From the NCBI GenBank assembly GCA_900208305.1, contig OAPG01000005.1, forward strand, positions 434,001-498,000: DNA of 64,000 nucleotides. The letters are read 5' to 3'. This document shows, piece after piece, positions 1-10,500 of the stretch; positions within the stretch are counted from its first letter, which is position 1, and every line of letters starts with the position of its first letter. The translations under genes and the position numbers were made by a program. The stretch is from Melanopsichium pennsylvanicum (lineage: Eukaryota; Basidiomycota; Ustilaginomycetes; Ustilaginales). The notes under the pieces were generated by a model, which saw nothing but the letters and a program-made list of their open reading frames with translations, ran no database searches and was not told the DNA's origin.

Positions 1-1425
1 CTTGTGATTGCCCAGTAGAATGACGGCGCTGGGTTCTGGCCTAGCAGATGAATCTCCATCATGGGGTGGGGGAGAAGACATGTGGCCAAAAGCGTGTTCA
101 GCCAGACGTCGATCGTCGCTAGTGTTGAAGGGGTCGGTGGGAATATCCACAAAGACTTCGCCCGCCTCGTCCAGATCCTTTCCGTCGTAATCGAGACGCG
201 CAGCGATCGCCTGAGTATTGCGGTCTCGAAGCTTCGCCTCGGCTCGCAGAAAACCAAATTCATCTTCTTCCAAGTCCTCCATCTTGAGGTTTGCATCTGC
301 GAACCCTTCGCTGCCTGAGCTCATGACCTCATCAGGCCACGAGCCGGTGCTGTGGCCATCGACACCACTCTCAGCGAGCTGCTTGCGGGCAGCTGTCCAA
401 GCTTTGACTTTGTCGACTCCCTGGTTCTGGTAGTTCAGGAGCTGCTGCTCGGATGCGGTCATTGGCTCAGCGCGACGTGCCGCTCCTGGAGACTCGACTG
501 GGCTGGATGTTTCTGAGTCGAGGAGGAAAATATCGTCAAGAATAGGCTTGCGCTTCTGCGAGATCGGTGTTGAGTGTGTTGGCTGCTCGATAGAGCGCAA
601 CACGCCTGCGCCGGAACGTGTGGTTCTGTGCGTTCTGCCGACGCCGATCCTTGGGTGAGCTGCAGGCGGAGGCACATTCTCTTTGTCTGAACATTCATGC
701 TGTGAGGCGGTTGAGCCAGCGCCCTCTCCCTCCTCATTCTTCAGTCTCGTTCTTTGCCCATGCTTCTCCTTCTCGGTCGTTGGTGTCTTGGCTTGCGTCT
801 GCTGGAGGGCGCTGATATCGAAGTATTCGAGATCGTCGCTGTTGATTGCGGGAGAGAGGCGAGTGAGCTCGTCATGGGAAAGAGTCGCGTCCTTGGCGCG
901 CTTTCCTGCTGCCTCAATCTGAGCAGAGAATGGATCTTCAAGCGAGCTGGGGATCGAAGGTAGTTCAACGTGCGAGAATTCCTGTCGTGGAGCAGGTTTG
1001 GCCGATTCCGTTCGTCGCGATGGCGCTGCTGATGAGAAGGCTGTCGTTTTCGGTTCGGGTGTAAGCCGAATGATCTCTCGTTTTGGTCGCGTCGACTGAG
1101 CTGCGGACGTGCTGGGATGAGACTGCTTGGTGGCACCTTTCTTCCCCTGAACTTTTGTCGGGATCAGGACCGGTGCGTTACGATCGCCGAATGGCTTTCG
1201 ACGCGATGCGCTAGCCTCAGTGGCGACGACATTCTTGATGTCTCCCAGCGCGCGCCTACCTTGCGGAGCGTTCTCATCTGACTGAAGGAGGGGTGCGCCT
1301 TTTGCGGATGATGAGGCGGCTTGGGATCTCGTGGCTCGGCTCTTGTTAGCTTGTCGAGACACGACTGACTTCGAATCTGGGCCGCGGACAGTGTTTGACC
1401 GCCTGGAAGAGCGGAGCTCTACCAT
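1..1425 (-). CDS. Partial disordered protein with D-box, KEN box and FGF motif (securin- or sororin-like candidate)
   Basis: An open frame runs leftwards from the ATG at 1425 to the window edge, 475 codons without a stop, so the C-terminus is missing. The visible part is low-complexity, basic at the N-terminus and acidic later. Recognisable motifs are a canonical destruction box RRALGDIKN (residues 57-65), a second D-box-like RRKPFGDRN (75-83), a KEN box in SDKENVPPP (K248-N250), SDDLEYFD (196-203) and an FGF motif in EDEFGFLRAEAKLRD (F390-F392). D-box plus KEN box is the mark of anaphase-promoting-complex substrates. There is no cyclin box, which argues against a B-type cyclin. Securin would fit D-box plus KEN; sororin-type cohesin protectors carry KEN plus FGF. 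The gene is certain as a coding region; the function is inference. Confidence 0.7.
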   Translation of the reverse strand, partial: MVELRSSRRSNTVRGPDSKSVVSRQANKSRATRSQAASSSAKGAPLLQSDENAPQGRRALGDIKNVVATEASASRRKPFGDRNAPVLIPTKVQGKKGATKQSHPSTSAAQSTRPKREIIRLTPEPKTTAFSSAAPSRRTESAKPAPRQEFSHVELPSIPSSLEDPFSAQIEAAGKRAKDATLSHDELTRLSPAINSDDLEYFDISALQQTQAKTPTTEKEKHGQRTRLKNEEGEGAGSTASQHECSDKENVPPPAAHPRIGVGRTHRTTRSGAGVLRSIEQPTHSTPISQKRKPILDDIFLLDSETSSPVESPGAARRAEPMTASEQQLLNYQNQGVDKVKAWTAARKQLAESGVDGHSTGSWPDEVMSSGSEGFADANLKMEDLEEDEFGFLRAEAKLRDRNTQAIAARLDYDGKDLDEAGEVFVDIPTDPFNTSDDRRLAEHAFGHMSSPPPHDGDSSARPEPSAVILLGNHK

Positions 1426-2071
1426 CGCGCGTTTGCCTGAAGGCGTAACAGGGTCTGCGCGTGCCTCAACAATGGTCGCTATGATGGAGATGAATGTAGT
1501 GCTGAGGGGTGTTGAGGGAGAAAAAACCGGATTGAAGTGCAGGCGAAAACGAAATAATAGAGTCGTCGTTGCGATACGAACCAATGAGGGGGGGGGGGGC
1601 CAATTGGCTCTTATGAGCGAATCTGAAAGGTGAGGATTGACGTGGTGAGAATTAAATTCGTGCTTGGTTGAAGCGGGATAGGTGCGTGAGAAAAAGGGTC
1701 TTCGGTACATCCGATCCTCTTTGCTCTCATCTCCACTCGCGTTGAGTGGAGGCGTGACACGTTTCAAATGTAAAAGTGTGCTCTGTGTGTGAATGCAGGG
1801 CGCAGCGGCAACTTTAGTTCCCTTTCCAAAATAATATAAATAAAAATAAATAAATGAATCAGCGCATCGCGAAAAAGTCCAACGACAGAGAGCTGGACCG
1901 GCTTACAACGCGCCAAGCTGTTGGGTCAGAGGACAAGACAAGATGAATAAATCGAGGTAGCGCTGACCACCAGTATCTCCACTAACTTATGGCATCTCCT
2001 CGTACCCACCTTTCGCCTTCCAAGGTGCCGCACTTCATCATTGTGTCTACAGCATTCCGGAACGAAGCTTT
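1426..2071. other. 5' region of the D-box/KEN-box gene, no gene seen
   Basis: This stretch lies upstream of the leftward gene starting at 1425 and probably holds its promoter and leader. It contains a run of ten G at about 1590-1599 and an A/T-rich patch at 1830-1855. A 60-codon frame starting at 1989 is too short to call and ends at 2171. Confidence 0.4.
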
Positions 2072-2452
2072 TTGGAATTCAATTGCGAAAACGCGGAGCA
2101 AATGGCCGAGACTTCAGACGGTCTCGACGAGCGTGTCCGACGAGGCAACTTGGAGGGTTGGATACCGTTGAAGCTCACGCGCGACTACGTGTACCCTTTT
2201 TTTTCGTTTGAGGCACGGTCGCCATTTGCCTGTGTGTCCTTGGCCGTTCTCGTAGACAAAAAGCACGATGACAGTCAGTTGATGCTTGTCGGCGTTCTTC
2301 CAGACTCTTTCGAAGGAGCACAACCAAAAGTTGGAGGTACGATCGGATTGGAAACGGAATTTGCCGTTGATCTGCCCCATAATCTTCCACAAAGGACGTC
2401 AAGCCAATTAATCCATATGTTGCGATTCATACGACAACGAGGCAGAGCATAA
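2072..2452 (+). CDS. Small hypothetical protein, 126 codons, unrecognised
   Basis: An open frame of 126 codons sits between two leftward genes. Its middle part reads like an ordinary globular protein (VSLAVLVDKKHDDSQ, LVGVLPDSFEGAQ) and its codons are not strongly biased. A short frame from 1989 overlaps its start in another phase, so a spliced or longer version is possible. I recognise no domain, signal peptide or membrane segment. It could equally be a chance frame in the 3' region of frataxin; the opposite strand carries comparable 68-92 codon frames. Confidence 0.25.
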   Translation: MEFNCENAEQMAETSDGLDERVRRGNLEGWIPLKLTRDYVYPFFSFEARSPFACVSLAVLVDKKHDDSQLMLVGVLPDSFEGAQPKVGGTIGLETEFAVDLPHNLPQRTSSQLIHMLRFIRQRGRA

Positions 2453-2647
2453 TGCCGTCTAATTGTCACCGAGAGACGCAAGCAACGAAATAGGCTTTAG
2501 GTTAGCGTTTTCCAACCGTGCCGTCGCGCTCGACGCGAGTTCCCACAAGTAATGATTGGATAGCGCTTTCACACGATCCTCGAGCCGACTTCATATACAC
2601 ACTGTGTCTGATTGACGAAGATGCTTTGATTGATTTGATGGTATAGC

Positions 2648-3506
2648 TTAATTGTCCTCAAGGAGGATCTCGACTTGTGTGTTGAACACATGAGAAAGCT
2701 CAGCCTGGAGCAAGTCGTTCAGAGTGGACGTTTCCCCTTCTTTGTGGCAGAACCAGGTCCGCGTGGTTGCATCGTAGTCGAACCGCTTTGGTCCACTGTG
2801 ATGACGGTGATGATGAGAAGTGCAGTAGCGAAAGACAGGAAATCAGGGTGTTAGTATCCGAACTGGATCGGAAGAGCCGAGACGTAGGCATCAGATGACT
2901 CGGCTTCGCATGGGAACCGAGAGTATTCTGCGATTCAGTACGTACCTCTTAGGACTACTCAACCAAATCTGTTTGTTCGGCGGCTGCTTGTTGATCACCC
3001 AAGTTCCATGTACTCCACATCTTAGATTCATCACTCCCGACTGCCGCGGTGAGGAGTGAGAACGCGATTCCTTGTCAGCGTACTCTAGTCTTACTCGGAT
3101 CTTCCGACAAGTGTGAGATAGGACAACTTACCGCAGATTCGATATCCCATTCCGAAGCAGGAATGCCTCTGGTAGCGCCCTGGTTCTTCGCCCTAGCCTC
3201 GTGCTCCAATGTCTCTACGTCGGCCTCTTCTAGAAGCGTTTCAAAGGTTTCTTGCAACGAATCGAGCAGGGAATCGGAAAGTTTGTGGTATTCGCCATCG
3301 GTCAAAGGCGAGGCTGTGTATTTTGCCGTTGGCTGCGCCACGACGGATGCGGAGCCGAAGCAACGTGACGAGATGCGTAGCGCGGGCGCCATCGATGTGC
3401 TAGCCTTGGATCGTGGAAAGGTACGGCCGAGGGAAACTGCAGCAGAACGTGCTGGGAGGAGCGCAGCAGAGTGCATCAGCCCGCGCTGAGTTGTGGTTCG
3501 AAGCAT
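2648..3506 (-). CDS. YFH1: Frataxin, mitochondrial iron chaperone
   Basis: Frataxin delivers iron for Fe-S cluster assembly in the mitochondrial matrix. Three exons read from GT-AG sites: 3506-3132, 3040-2946 and 2795-2648, giving 205 residues. The N-terminus ([10 protein letters not shown] onwards) is rich in Arg, Ser and Ala with no acidic residue, as expected for a matrix targeting sequence. The frataxin fold follows: [19 protein letters not shown] with the acidic helix [14 protein letters not shown] (iron-binding surface), then [35 protein letters not shown] and SGPKRFDYD, all family signatures. The start was chosen for the targeting peptide; an in-frame ATG 55 codons upstream would add an unlikely leader. 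It is divergent from HIS5 across 477 bp. Confidence 0.95.
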
Positions 3507-3983
3507 TATGGGCAGCTTCATCGTTTGAACAACCACTACGATGTGTGCGAAAGTAGAAAGTCGGATCGTAGGTATTGGTGGAGCAAGGGTATGGCAACAA
3601 GCAACAGTGGAAAGCAACTGAAGGCAAAGCCAAAAATTGAGGTTTGGTGCGGGGGATCTGATCCTAAACAAGCCCGATCCGATCGCATTCGGCCGATTAG
3701 AAGAAGCATGACTCGCTCAGAAGTGTGTCGAGGTTCGGCAACCTAAAATTTGGGTTGCACCACGCAGCTTCTCTGCTAAGTTGATCTTTATCGGTTACCC
3801 ATCTGTGTAGCAGTGTATTGCTCTCGACACAAACATTTTATCTGTTTGCGAGTCACCCATCAACAAGACTTTCTCGTTTCCCAACACCAACCTACATGAA
3901 GAGGTGCCTTCATCTTTCGAACTCTTACCTAATACTGAAACGTCGACAATAGTCACTTACACAGTAACCACATACGGCAAAAG
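3507..3983. promoter_or_regulatory. Shared divergent promoter of frataxin and HIS5
   Basis: The 477 bp between the two divergent start codons must hold both promoters. Two copies of the Gcn4-type core TGACTC lie here, at 3709-3714 on the plus strand and at 3850-3855 on the minus strand, 275 and 134 bp before the HIS5 ATG. Hexamers are common by chance, so regulatory use is only suggested by HIS5 being an amino-acid biosynthesis gene. Confidence 0.45.
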
Positions 3984-5282
3984 ATGACGATCAAAGGCCT
4001 TGACACCACCGCCGGTGCCGCCGCCGTGGCTCACAAACCTGCTCATTTTAGCTTGGAGCACTTGATCCGACCAAACATCCTCTCCCTCGAGCCTTACCGT
4101 TGTGCTCGTGACGACTACCAATCTGGGATTTTGCTCGATGCCAACGAAAACTCGCTCGGCCACTCGCTCCCTCCCAAATCTGTTATCCCTCACAACCCAG
4201 GCACTTCGAATGGCGGTGCCACCCCTGTTGCTTCTACCGAATCCGATGATTCGCTCTCTCTCAACCGTTACCCAGACCCTGGACTGTTCGGAATCAAGGG
4301 TTCTCTAGCAGAACTCAGAGGAGTTCCGAATGACAAATTTGTCTTCCTCGGTGTTGGCAGTGATGAAGTGCTTGATCTCATCCAACGTGTCTGCTGCCGT
4401 CCTGGCAAGGACAAGATCTTGATCTGTCCCCCAACCTATGGAATGTACAGCGTCTGTGCTGCTGTCAACGACCTGGAAGTGGTGAAAGTACCGCTCATCA
4501 CCCAAGGTGGCAAGTTTGCCCTCGACACCGAAGCCGTGAATATCAAACTTAGTACGGATCCAGATATCAAAATCACATTCATTTGCTCTCCCGGAAATCC
4601 AACTGGAACTCTGATTCCACCCTCAGAGGTTCGTAAAGTGCTCGATAATGCTTCTTATAAAGGTCTGGTTGTGGTTGATGAAGCTTATATCGATTTTGCC
4701 GAGGAGGAGAAGCGAATGGGTAAACGTTCTGTTGAACAAATCGTATCTTCTGTCAGCTTGGTTCACGAATACCAAAATGTGATGGTAACGCAAACACTTT
4801 CCAAAGCATTTGGTCTCGCAGCTATTCGATTGGGAATCGCCTTCGCTCAACCTGCTCTAGTGCAGATTATGAACAACACCAAAGCTCCTTACAACATTTC
4901 TTCCCCCACGGCTCATCTTGCATCCCTAGCCCTTTCCCCAACCGGAATCCAAACCATGCGCAAGAATGTTCAAACATTGATCACGAATAGAGATTGGCTC
5001 ATTCAGGCTCTCGAGACTCTGCCGGGTGCGGGCGAAATTTTGGGTGGTAATCAAGCCAATTTTGTACTGGTGCAAATGTTGGATTTGGAAACCGGAACCA
5101 AGCCTGATAATGCAGTGGCTCAAATGGTGTACAAGCGAATGGCCGAGGAGATGGGATTGGTTGTGAGGAATAGATCAAAGGATTTAGGTTGTGTAGGATG
5201 TCTCAGGATTACCGTTGGTACAGAGCACGAGAATCAGAGGTGTATCGAACTCATCAAGGATTTGCTCCAAAGTGCAAAGTAG
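3984..5282 (+). CDS. HIS5: Histidinol-phosphate aminotransferase
   Basis: This PLP enzyme converts imidazole-acetol phosphate and glutamate to histidinol phosphate in histidine biosynthesis. The 432-residue single-exon protein shows the class II aminotransferase features: LDANENSLG near the N-terminus, NRYPDPG, VGSDEVLDLIQRV, PTYGMYSVCA, SPGNPTG (residues 202-208), VVDEAYIDFA and the PLP-lysine in TLSKAFGLAAIRLG at K274. The C-terminus carries RNRSKDLGCVGCLRITVGT, matching the family's substrate-binding arginine motif. Length is slightly above the yeast enzyme because of a serine-rich insert after residue 50. It is convergent with the S-formylglutathione hydrolase gene, 241 bp away. The two TGACTC cores upstream fit general amino-acid control. 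Confidence 0.96.
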   Translation: MTIKGLDTTAGAAAVAHKPAHFSLEHLIRPNILSLEPYRCARDDYQSGILLDANENSLGHSLPPKSVIPHNPGTSNGGATPVASTESDDSLSLNRYPDPGLFGIKGSLAELRGVPNDKFVFLGVGSDEVLDLIQRVCCRPGKDKILICPPTYGMYSVCAAVNDLEVVKVPLITQGGKFALDTEAVNIKLSTDPDIKITFICSPGNPTGTLIPPSEVRKVLDNASYKGLVVVDEAYIDFAEEEKRMGKRSVEQIVSSVSLVHEYQNVMVTQTLSKAFGLAAIRLGIAFAQPALVQIMNNTKAPYNISSPTAHLASLALSPTGIQTMRKNVQTLITNRDWLIQALETLPGAGEILGGNQANFVLVQMLDLETGTKPDNAVAQMVYKRMAEEMGLVVRNRSKDLGCVGCLRITVGTEHENQRCIELIKDLLQSAK

Positions 5283-5523
5283 CATGCCCCTTACCCCTTC
5301 CGGAGCTCATATGAAATTTGAAAGATATTCACAGTCTTTGGTCTTGATTGCAGTACAATTTTTGTACCCATCTCGATCAGCAACGTTTCGGTCATGATTG
5401 AGCCAGTGATTAGAGATGTTTAGAATTCGAGGTTCTCCAAAGATGGCACTGTCAAAGGACATTATTGTTACAAATCTAGTATTTGCAGTGTGTGTCTGTT
5501 CTCTCTCTCCGTCTCTCCTTTAT

Positions 5524-6505
5524 TCAAGCGTTGAGAAATTTTGCATGAAACTTGATATGATCTTCAGCAAAGCTACTGATAAAGTAGTAACTATGATCGT
5601 AACCGTCCTGCAACCTTATCTGTACTCCTTTGGTGAAACCTTTATTGTGAACGACGTTTTGAAAGTTTTCTGGAAGCAATTGGTCTTGTTTGTAAAAATC
5701 GTCTGCTGTACCGCTATCGATCAAAATGTTAGGTTGTTCGGATGCCTGTTTGAGCAATTCCGTTGCGTCGTATTGCTTTCCTTCTTCAATACCTGCTTGG
5801 AGGTAGCCTTGAAAGGCTTTTTTACCCCAGGGACATTGGGTTGGATTGCAAATGGGTGAAAAGGCGGAAGAGGATCGGTACTGGGATCGATTCTTGAGGT
5901 ACAGAGTAAGTGCACCATGACCTCCCATACTGTGACCAAAGATCGAGGCTCTGGAAATGTCCTAACAACACCATCACCATCATCATCGTAGATTTTCATG
6001 CGAGACATTTAGTTGATCAGTACTTTTGAGCAAGAAAAGTGGGATGCACAGGCAAAAGCGAGCGTCTGCTACTACTCACAATAGGAAGCTTGTTCTCCTG
6101 GATCTTTGCCGGCAGCTCCTTGGTGACGTAGTCGTACATGTTATAAGCTTTCTTCCAAGGCTCCTTGGTAGCATTCAGATAGAATCCAGCACCAGAGCCA
6201 AAATCATAGCTCTCATCTTCACCCTCGACCCCAGCACCCCGAGGTGAAGTGTCTGGGAACACAAGGGCGATTTGGGCCGCCTCAGCTGCGTTGAAGAAGC
6301 CTCCTTTCTGGGCTGCATTGTCTTCAGTGCAAGTCAAGCCCGCGAGAAAGTAAAGGACAGGAACTTTCTTACCATCTTGAACCGCGGAAGACGGGAGGAA
6401 GACGTTGATGCTGGTTTCGAGATTGGCGAGCGAGGACGAGTTGAACGAGTATTTGATCAGCGATCCGCCTGAGACCTTGTTTTGCGATTTTTGGTTGAAC
6501 GACAT
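5524..6505 (-). CDS. S-formylglutathione hydrolase (esterase D family)
   Basis: This alpha/beta hydrolase cleaves S-formylglutathione to formate and glutathione, the second step of glutathione-dependent formaldehyde detoxification. Two exons, 6505-6080 and 5961-5524, join in phase to give 287 residues, the usual family length. Diagnostic segments are PVLYFLAGLTCTEDNA (oxyanion region), FPDTSPRG, the tyrosine-rich FGSGAGFYLNATKEPW, the nucleophile elbow GHSMGGHGA with Ser153, GTADDFY (Asp229 or Asp230) and YDHSYYF with His265. The intron begins GTGAGT and ends TTAG. The start was set at MSFNQK; a longer frame upstream lies in the leader. The reference yeast gene is YJL068C. Confidence 0.95.
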
Positions 6506-7565
6506 TGTCTTCGTTTTTCGATGATATTGGAGAGTGAAACAGATGCTGGATGCAGGTGTAAGGTGGAGCGAGGGTAGATAAAGGCCACACACAAAAGATC
6601 TTGACGACTGTAAGTCGCCGAACAAGAAGTAAAAATCACGCACAGTCTCGGTCAGAGGTGCGGGAGGTGAAAGTGAGGTCAGTGCAGTCCCAAGGGGGGA
6701 AACAAAAGGTGGAGGTCGGGTTTAGTTGGCTCGAAAATACGCCCGATTATACGCCGGCATTTTCTCTTTTCCTGTCCCCACCTTGCGTCTTTCGTGCGGG
6801 TTCTAACACGCCAAGGATGGACAAGCCTGCCGAAAGCCGCAACCTGCCTCTCTACTTTGGGGAGATTTGTGGTGACTCAGGCAACACAATCGGTTCAACA
6901 CAGGTAGACATGATGAGAAAAGCAAGGTAGGATCTTCGACAAGAATAATGAGTATGTACAGGCCCTCGAAACAAAACCAAATCGAGATGGATCGATACGA
7001 CTTTTCGTTTTCCTGGCATGATACGAATCACAGCGGACCGTCTCGTCGCGTTTTCAGACGGGAAAGACGGTATATTTTTTTTGGATGCGTTTTGTTCGTT
7101 TTTTTCTTGAAGCCATAGTAGCAGAATCAACTGCTGTGAGCATAGGGTGATGAGAGTCGGAAGACAGAACACTAGTCCCGCCGCGAAAACTACGAGCGAG
7201 AAGAGCCGCAGATGCAATCCGTTTTAAGAACAGAAGAGGGACGATTTCCGAGATGGATCTGGATGTGGGGCGAAAGAAGAAATGTCGAAGGGACCTGCCA
7301 AGAGATCTATTAGCCAAACGAAGAGGGTTGTGTGATGAAACCGCTGAAGCTTGATGAGTGGCCCGAAGAAGAGTTGCGCGTGGAAGAGGCATCTACACCA
7401 CAAAGGCAAAGCGAGGCCAGCCTGACGATGGAGAGGGGAATACAGAGACACGGGGTTTCCATGGCAGAGCGTTGCAGCCTGCAAGACAGAGACGGAGGAA
7501 GGCCATCTCCGCACGCGGTCTCCGGGTGTTCGAGGCAACGCGTGGGTGGTTGCTATGCAAGGCGC
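6506..7565. other. Intergenic: S-formylglutathione hydrolase promoter and eIF4G 3' flank
   Basis: The right part is the untranslated tail of the leftward eIF4G gene and the left part is the promoter of the leftward hydrolase. Open frames here are short and unsupported. The minus strand is CT-rich close to 6505, as is common before start codons in this group. Confidence 0.4.
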
Positions 7566-10500
7566 TTAACCTCGAGCAGCAGCAACCTTTTCAAGGAGCT
7601 TGTCCTTGGGGGATTTGAGGCCTTCTCCCACAATCTTGCCGGCCAACTCTTCAATCTTCTCCTGGGACATCTTGGCGGCCACCAACAGGTCCGCGACGAA
7701 AGTATAGATCGCAGGAATGTCGATCGCTGCATCGTCGAGGAATTCCATGTGTGGTTCGAAGCCCTTGTACGCGGTCTCCTCGTCCAGATGGCCACCTTCG
7801 CTGAGCTTGGCGAAGAGTGCGGCCACATTGGCAACATCGTCCTTCTTCTTCTCGATTGCAGAACCGACGATCGACTCGACAAATTGGGACCGTCGAGATT
7901 CTGGCAGAGTGTTGAACGCCTCGACACCTTCGCTGACATCCTTGATCTCGAGGAACTCCTTGATGTCGTTGGTGATCTTACGCTTGGCCTCTTCGTCCGA
8001 CATCTCTGCAGACTTGCTTTCGTCCTCGCCCTCACCCTCGCCCCCGCCCTCCTTGTCAGCGCTAGGAAGCGGCTTGGTTCGAGGCTGCAGGTTGAGCTTG
8101 GGTCGCTGAGGCTCCTCGGCAGGTGCGGCATCGCCCTCGCCAGCCTGGTTGAGCAAAGAGAACATGTTGGTCTGCGAGCTAGTACGGGTAGGAGGCTGGC
8201 TGCCGTCCTCGGACCCCTTGCCAAGGTTCTTCTTGCCGAGCATGGTCGAGGGTCCGAACGAAAGCGGACGTCCCGAAGTGCCACGCTCAATCTTGCCAAA
8301 GTGGGAAAGGTCACCGGCCTTGCTGGGACGAGGTGGTGGTGCAATACCACCAACGGTGCTCCAGCCGTCGGGACCATCGCCACGGGCCTGACCACGTTTG
8401 GAGCCACCACGGGAGATAGAACCACCGGTACGAGCACGGGCGGCGTTTTCAATGTCCTTCTGCTGCTGCTGTTTGGCAGCCTCGGCGTGAATCTGGGCGA
8501 TGGTCTTGGGAGCCGAGTTGTCGTGACGGGGGACCCATCTGGCCTCACGAAGCTCAATGACGTCGACAAGCATAAATCGCATACGCGAGTTGATGGCAAC
8601 CTCGTTCTTGGACATCTCCTTCATGCGCTGGAAGTAGACGTCCATGTGGCCACGAGCCTTCTCGGTGTCGAGGAGTCTACCGACGGTGGTCATGAGCTTG
8701 CAGAGCGACTCGATCTCCTCCTCTTCGGGGTCGGTAGCGTTGGCAAGCAACTTCTTAATGCAAAGGTGCATAATACGCTCTGTCAACATGGAAAGCTTGA
8801 ACAGCTCACCGATGAATCGAACGAGACCAAGACCGCGACGCTTGGCCTTCTGGGCCTCGTAGTACTCGTCGGACAGCAACTCGGCCTCTTTGGGTGCCTC
8901 GGAGGGCTTCTCGCCTCGCTCCTCCGCAGCTTTGGCCTCGGCCTCGGCCTTTTCATTGCTGTCCTTCTTGGCCCTGTCCTCGGCCTCCTTGGATTTGGCG
9001 GCAGCGACAGCATTGTCGCGCTGAGCCCAACCGCGCTCGAAATCCTCCTGACAACGGTTGAGGAGGTACTTTCGGAAGAGCGAGCCACCAACTACAGGCT
9101 TGTCATCGGCAGTGCGCAAGCTCTCGTCCTTGACCTCGGGGCTGACTTCCTCCATGAGCTTGCGGCAGAGGCGAGCATACATCTCGGACCAGGCAGCCTC
9201 GTCGGTAGCCTTCTCGAAAATGAGCTGGATGACTTGGCGCAAAGTGCGGCCATCGTCTTCAGAAATGGACTTGTTGGCCCATTCGAGGATCTGGTTCGAG
9301 ATCGAGTCAAACTTCTCGAGGGTGAGCTTGTTGAGCAGTGCCTTGACCTTTCGCTGCACCATCTCGGGCGAATCGGCCTTGACGGAAGCACCACGACTCC
9401 ATCGATTCTCCGAGTTGGCGAGCGGGGCGACCTGGTCGAGAGGAATGGTGGGACCGCCCTTTTCGGGAGGGTTGACTTGAGGACCACGGCTCGAGTTGGG
9501 ATCGCGTTGACGACCACGGTTGCTCTTAGTGCGGCCACCGTTGGGGACACCGGTGCCCATCATGTCACGGCTCGGCAAAGCAGTGCTGCCGCTGCCGGTC
9601 CGCGAGAGAGGCTGCGAGCGAGCACCGGCATTGAACGAACCCATGGGGCCAAAAGCGCCCATAGCACCACCGCGTGCGCCTGAAGCAGCAGCGAAACGCT
9701 CTTCGCTGGTCTTGGGCGGGTGGCTGAAGGAGCCAATTCCGCCCTTGCCGCCAAAGCTGGAAGAGCTGCTGATGCCAAGACCCTGAGCGCGGCCAGGAGC
9801 AGCGGGAGGACCCATGGCCGAGGCACGTCGATTGAGACGAGAGCTGGCGCCCATGCCGCCGGCCTCCATACCGATCGAGGCGAGTGGCGGCAGATCGGCG
9901 GGCTTCTCGGTGTAGACGTTCATGAATTGCAACAGGAAGTCTCGGTCGTAGCGGAATCTGCCTGGCTCGGCAGACTCGTTGAGCTCCGACTTGGGCGAGT
10001 TGATGTTGTTCGGGTAGCTGACCTTACTAAAGTTGTCGATGAACTTGGCGGACGTCAACGAAGCGGAAGCGCCGGATGAGGAACTCTCGGCCTTGGCCGA
10101 GGCGGGAGCGTGCTGTGATGCAGCAGCGCCGGTGGGCTCGGTGGAGACCTTCTTCTTCTTCTCGAGAGCCTCGCTGTCAAGCTTAATACCGTTCGGTGCA
10201 GCGCCGAGGGTGCTGAGAGGCTTGGCGGGCAGTCCAGCAAAGCCGGGAGTGCCAGGCGTGCGAGGCGTTTGGGGAAATACCGGGGTTTTGGGAGCGTCCT
10301 GGCTGGAGGGAGGTACCGAGGAAGCTTCGCGAGCCATGCGTTCGACGTCGGCAACGGAGCTGCGCATACCAGCGGCGTCCTTGCTGTCGCCGTCCTGGTG
10401 CTGCGAGGCCTTCTCGGTGTCGATGGGAGCAGGCTTGGGCCTGGCTTCCTCGGCGGAGGACTTGGCCTCGGCGGCGGCGGCAGCGGCAGCGTCAGTCTTG

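Noticed and set aside
1..1425. B-type cyclin because of the RRALGDIKN D-box
   Set aside because: 475 codons are visible and contain no cyclin box; the motif set fits other APC/C substrates better.
7332..9683. 783-codon plus-strand frame opposite eIF4G
   Set aside because: It is antisense to the MIF4G part of a clear eIF4G gene. Its Leu/Gly/Val-rich, low-content translation is what GC-rich codon bias yields on the reverse strand.
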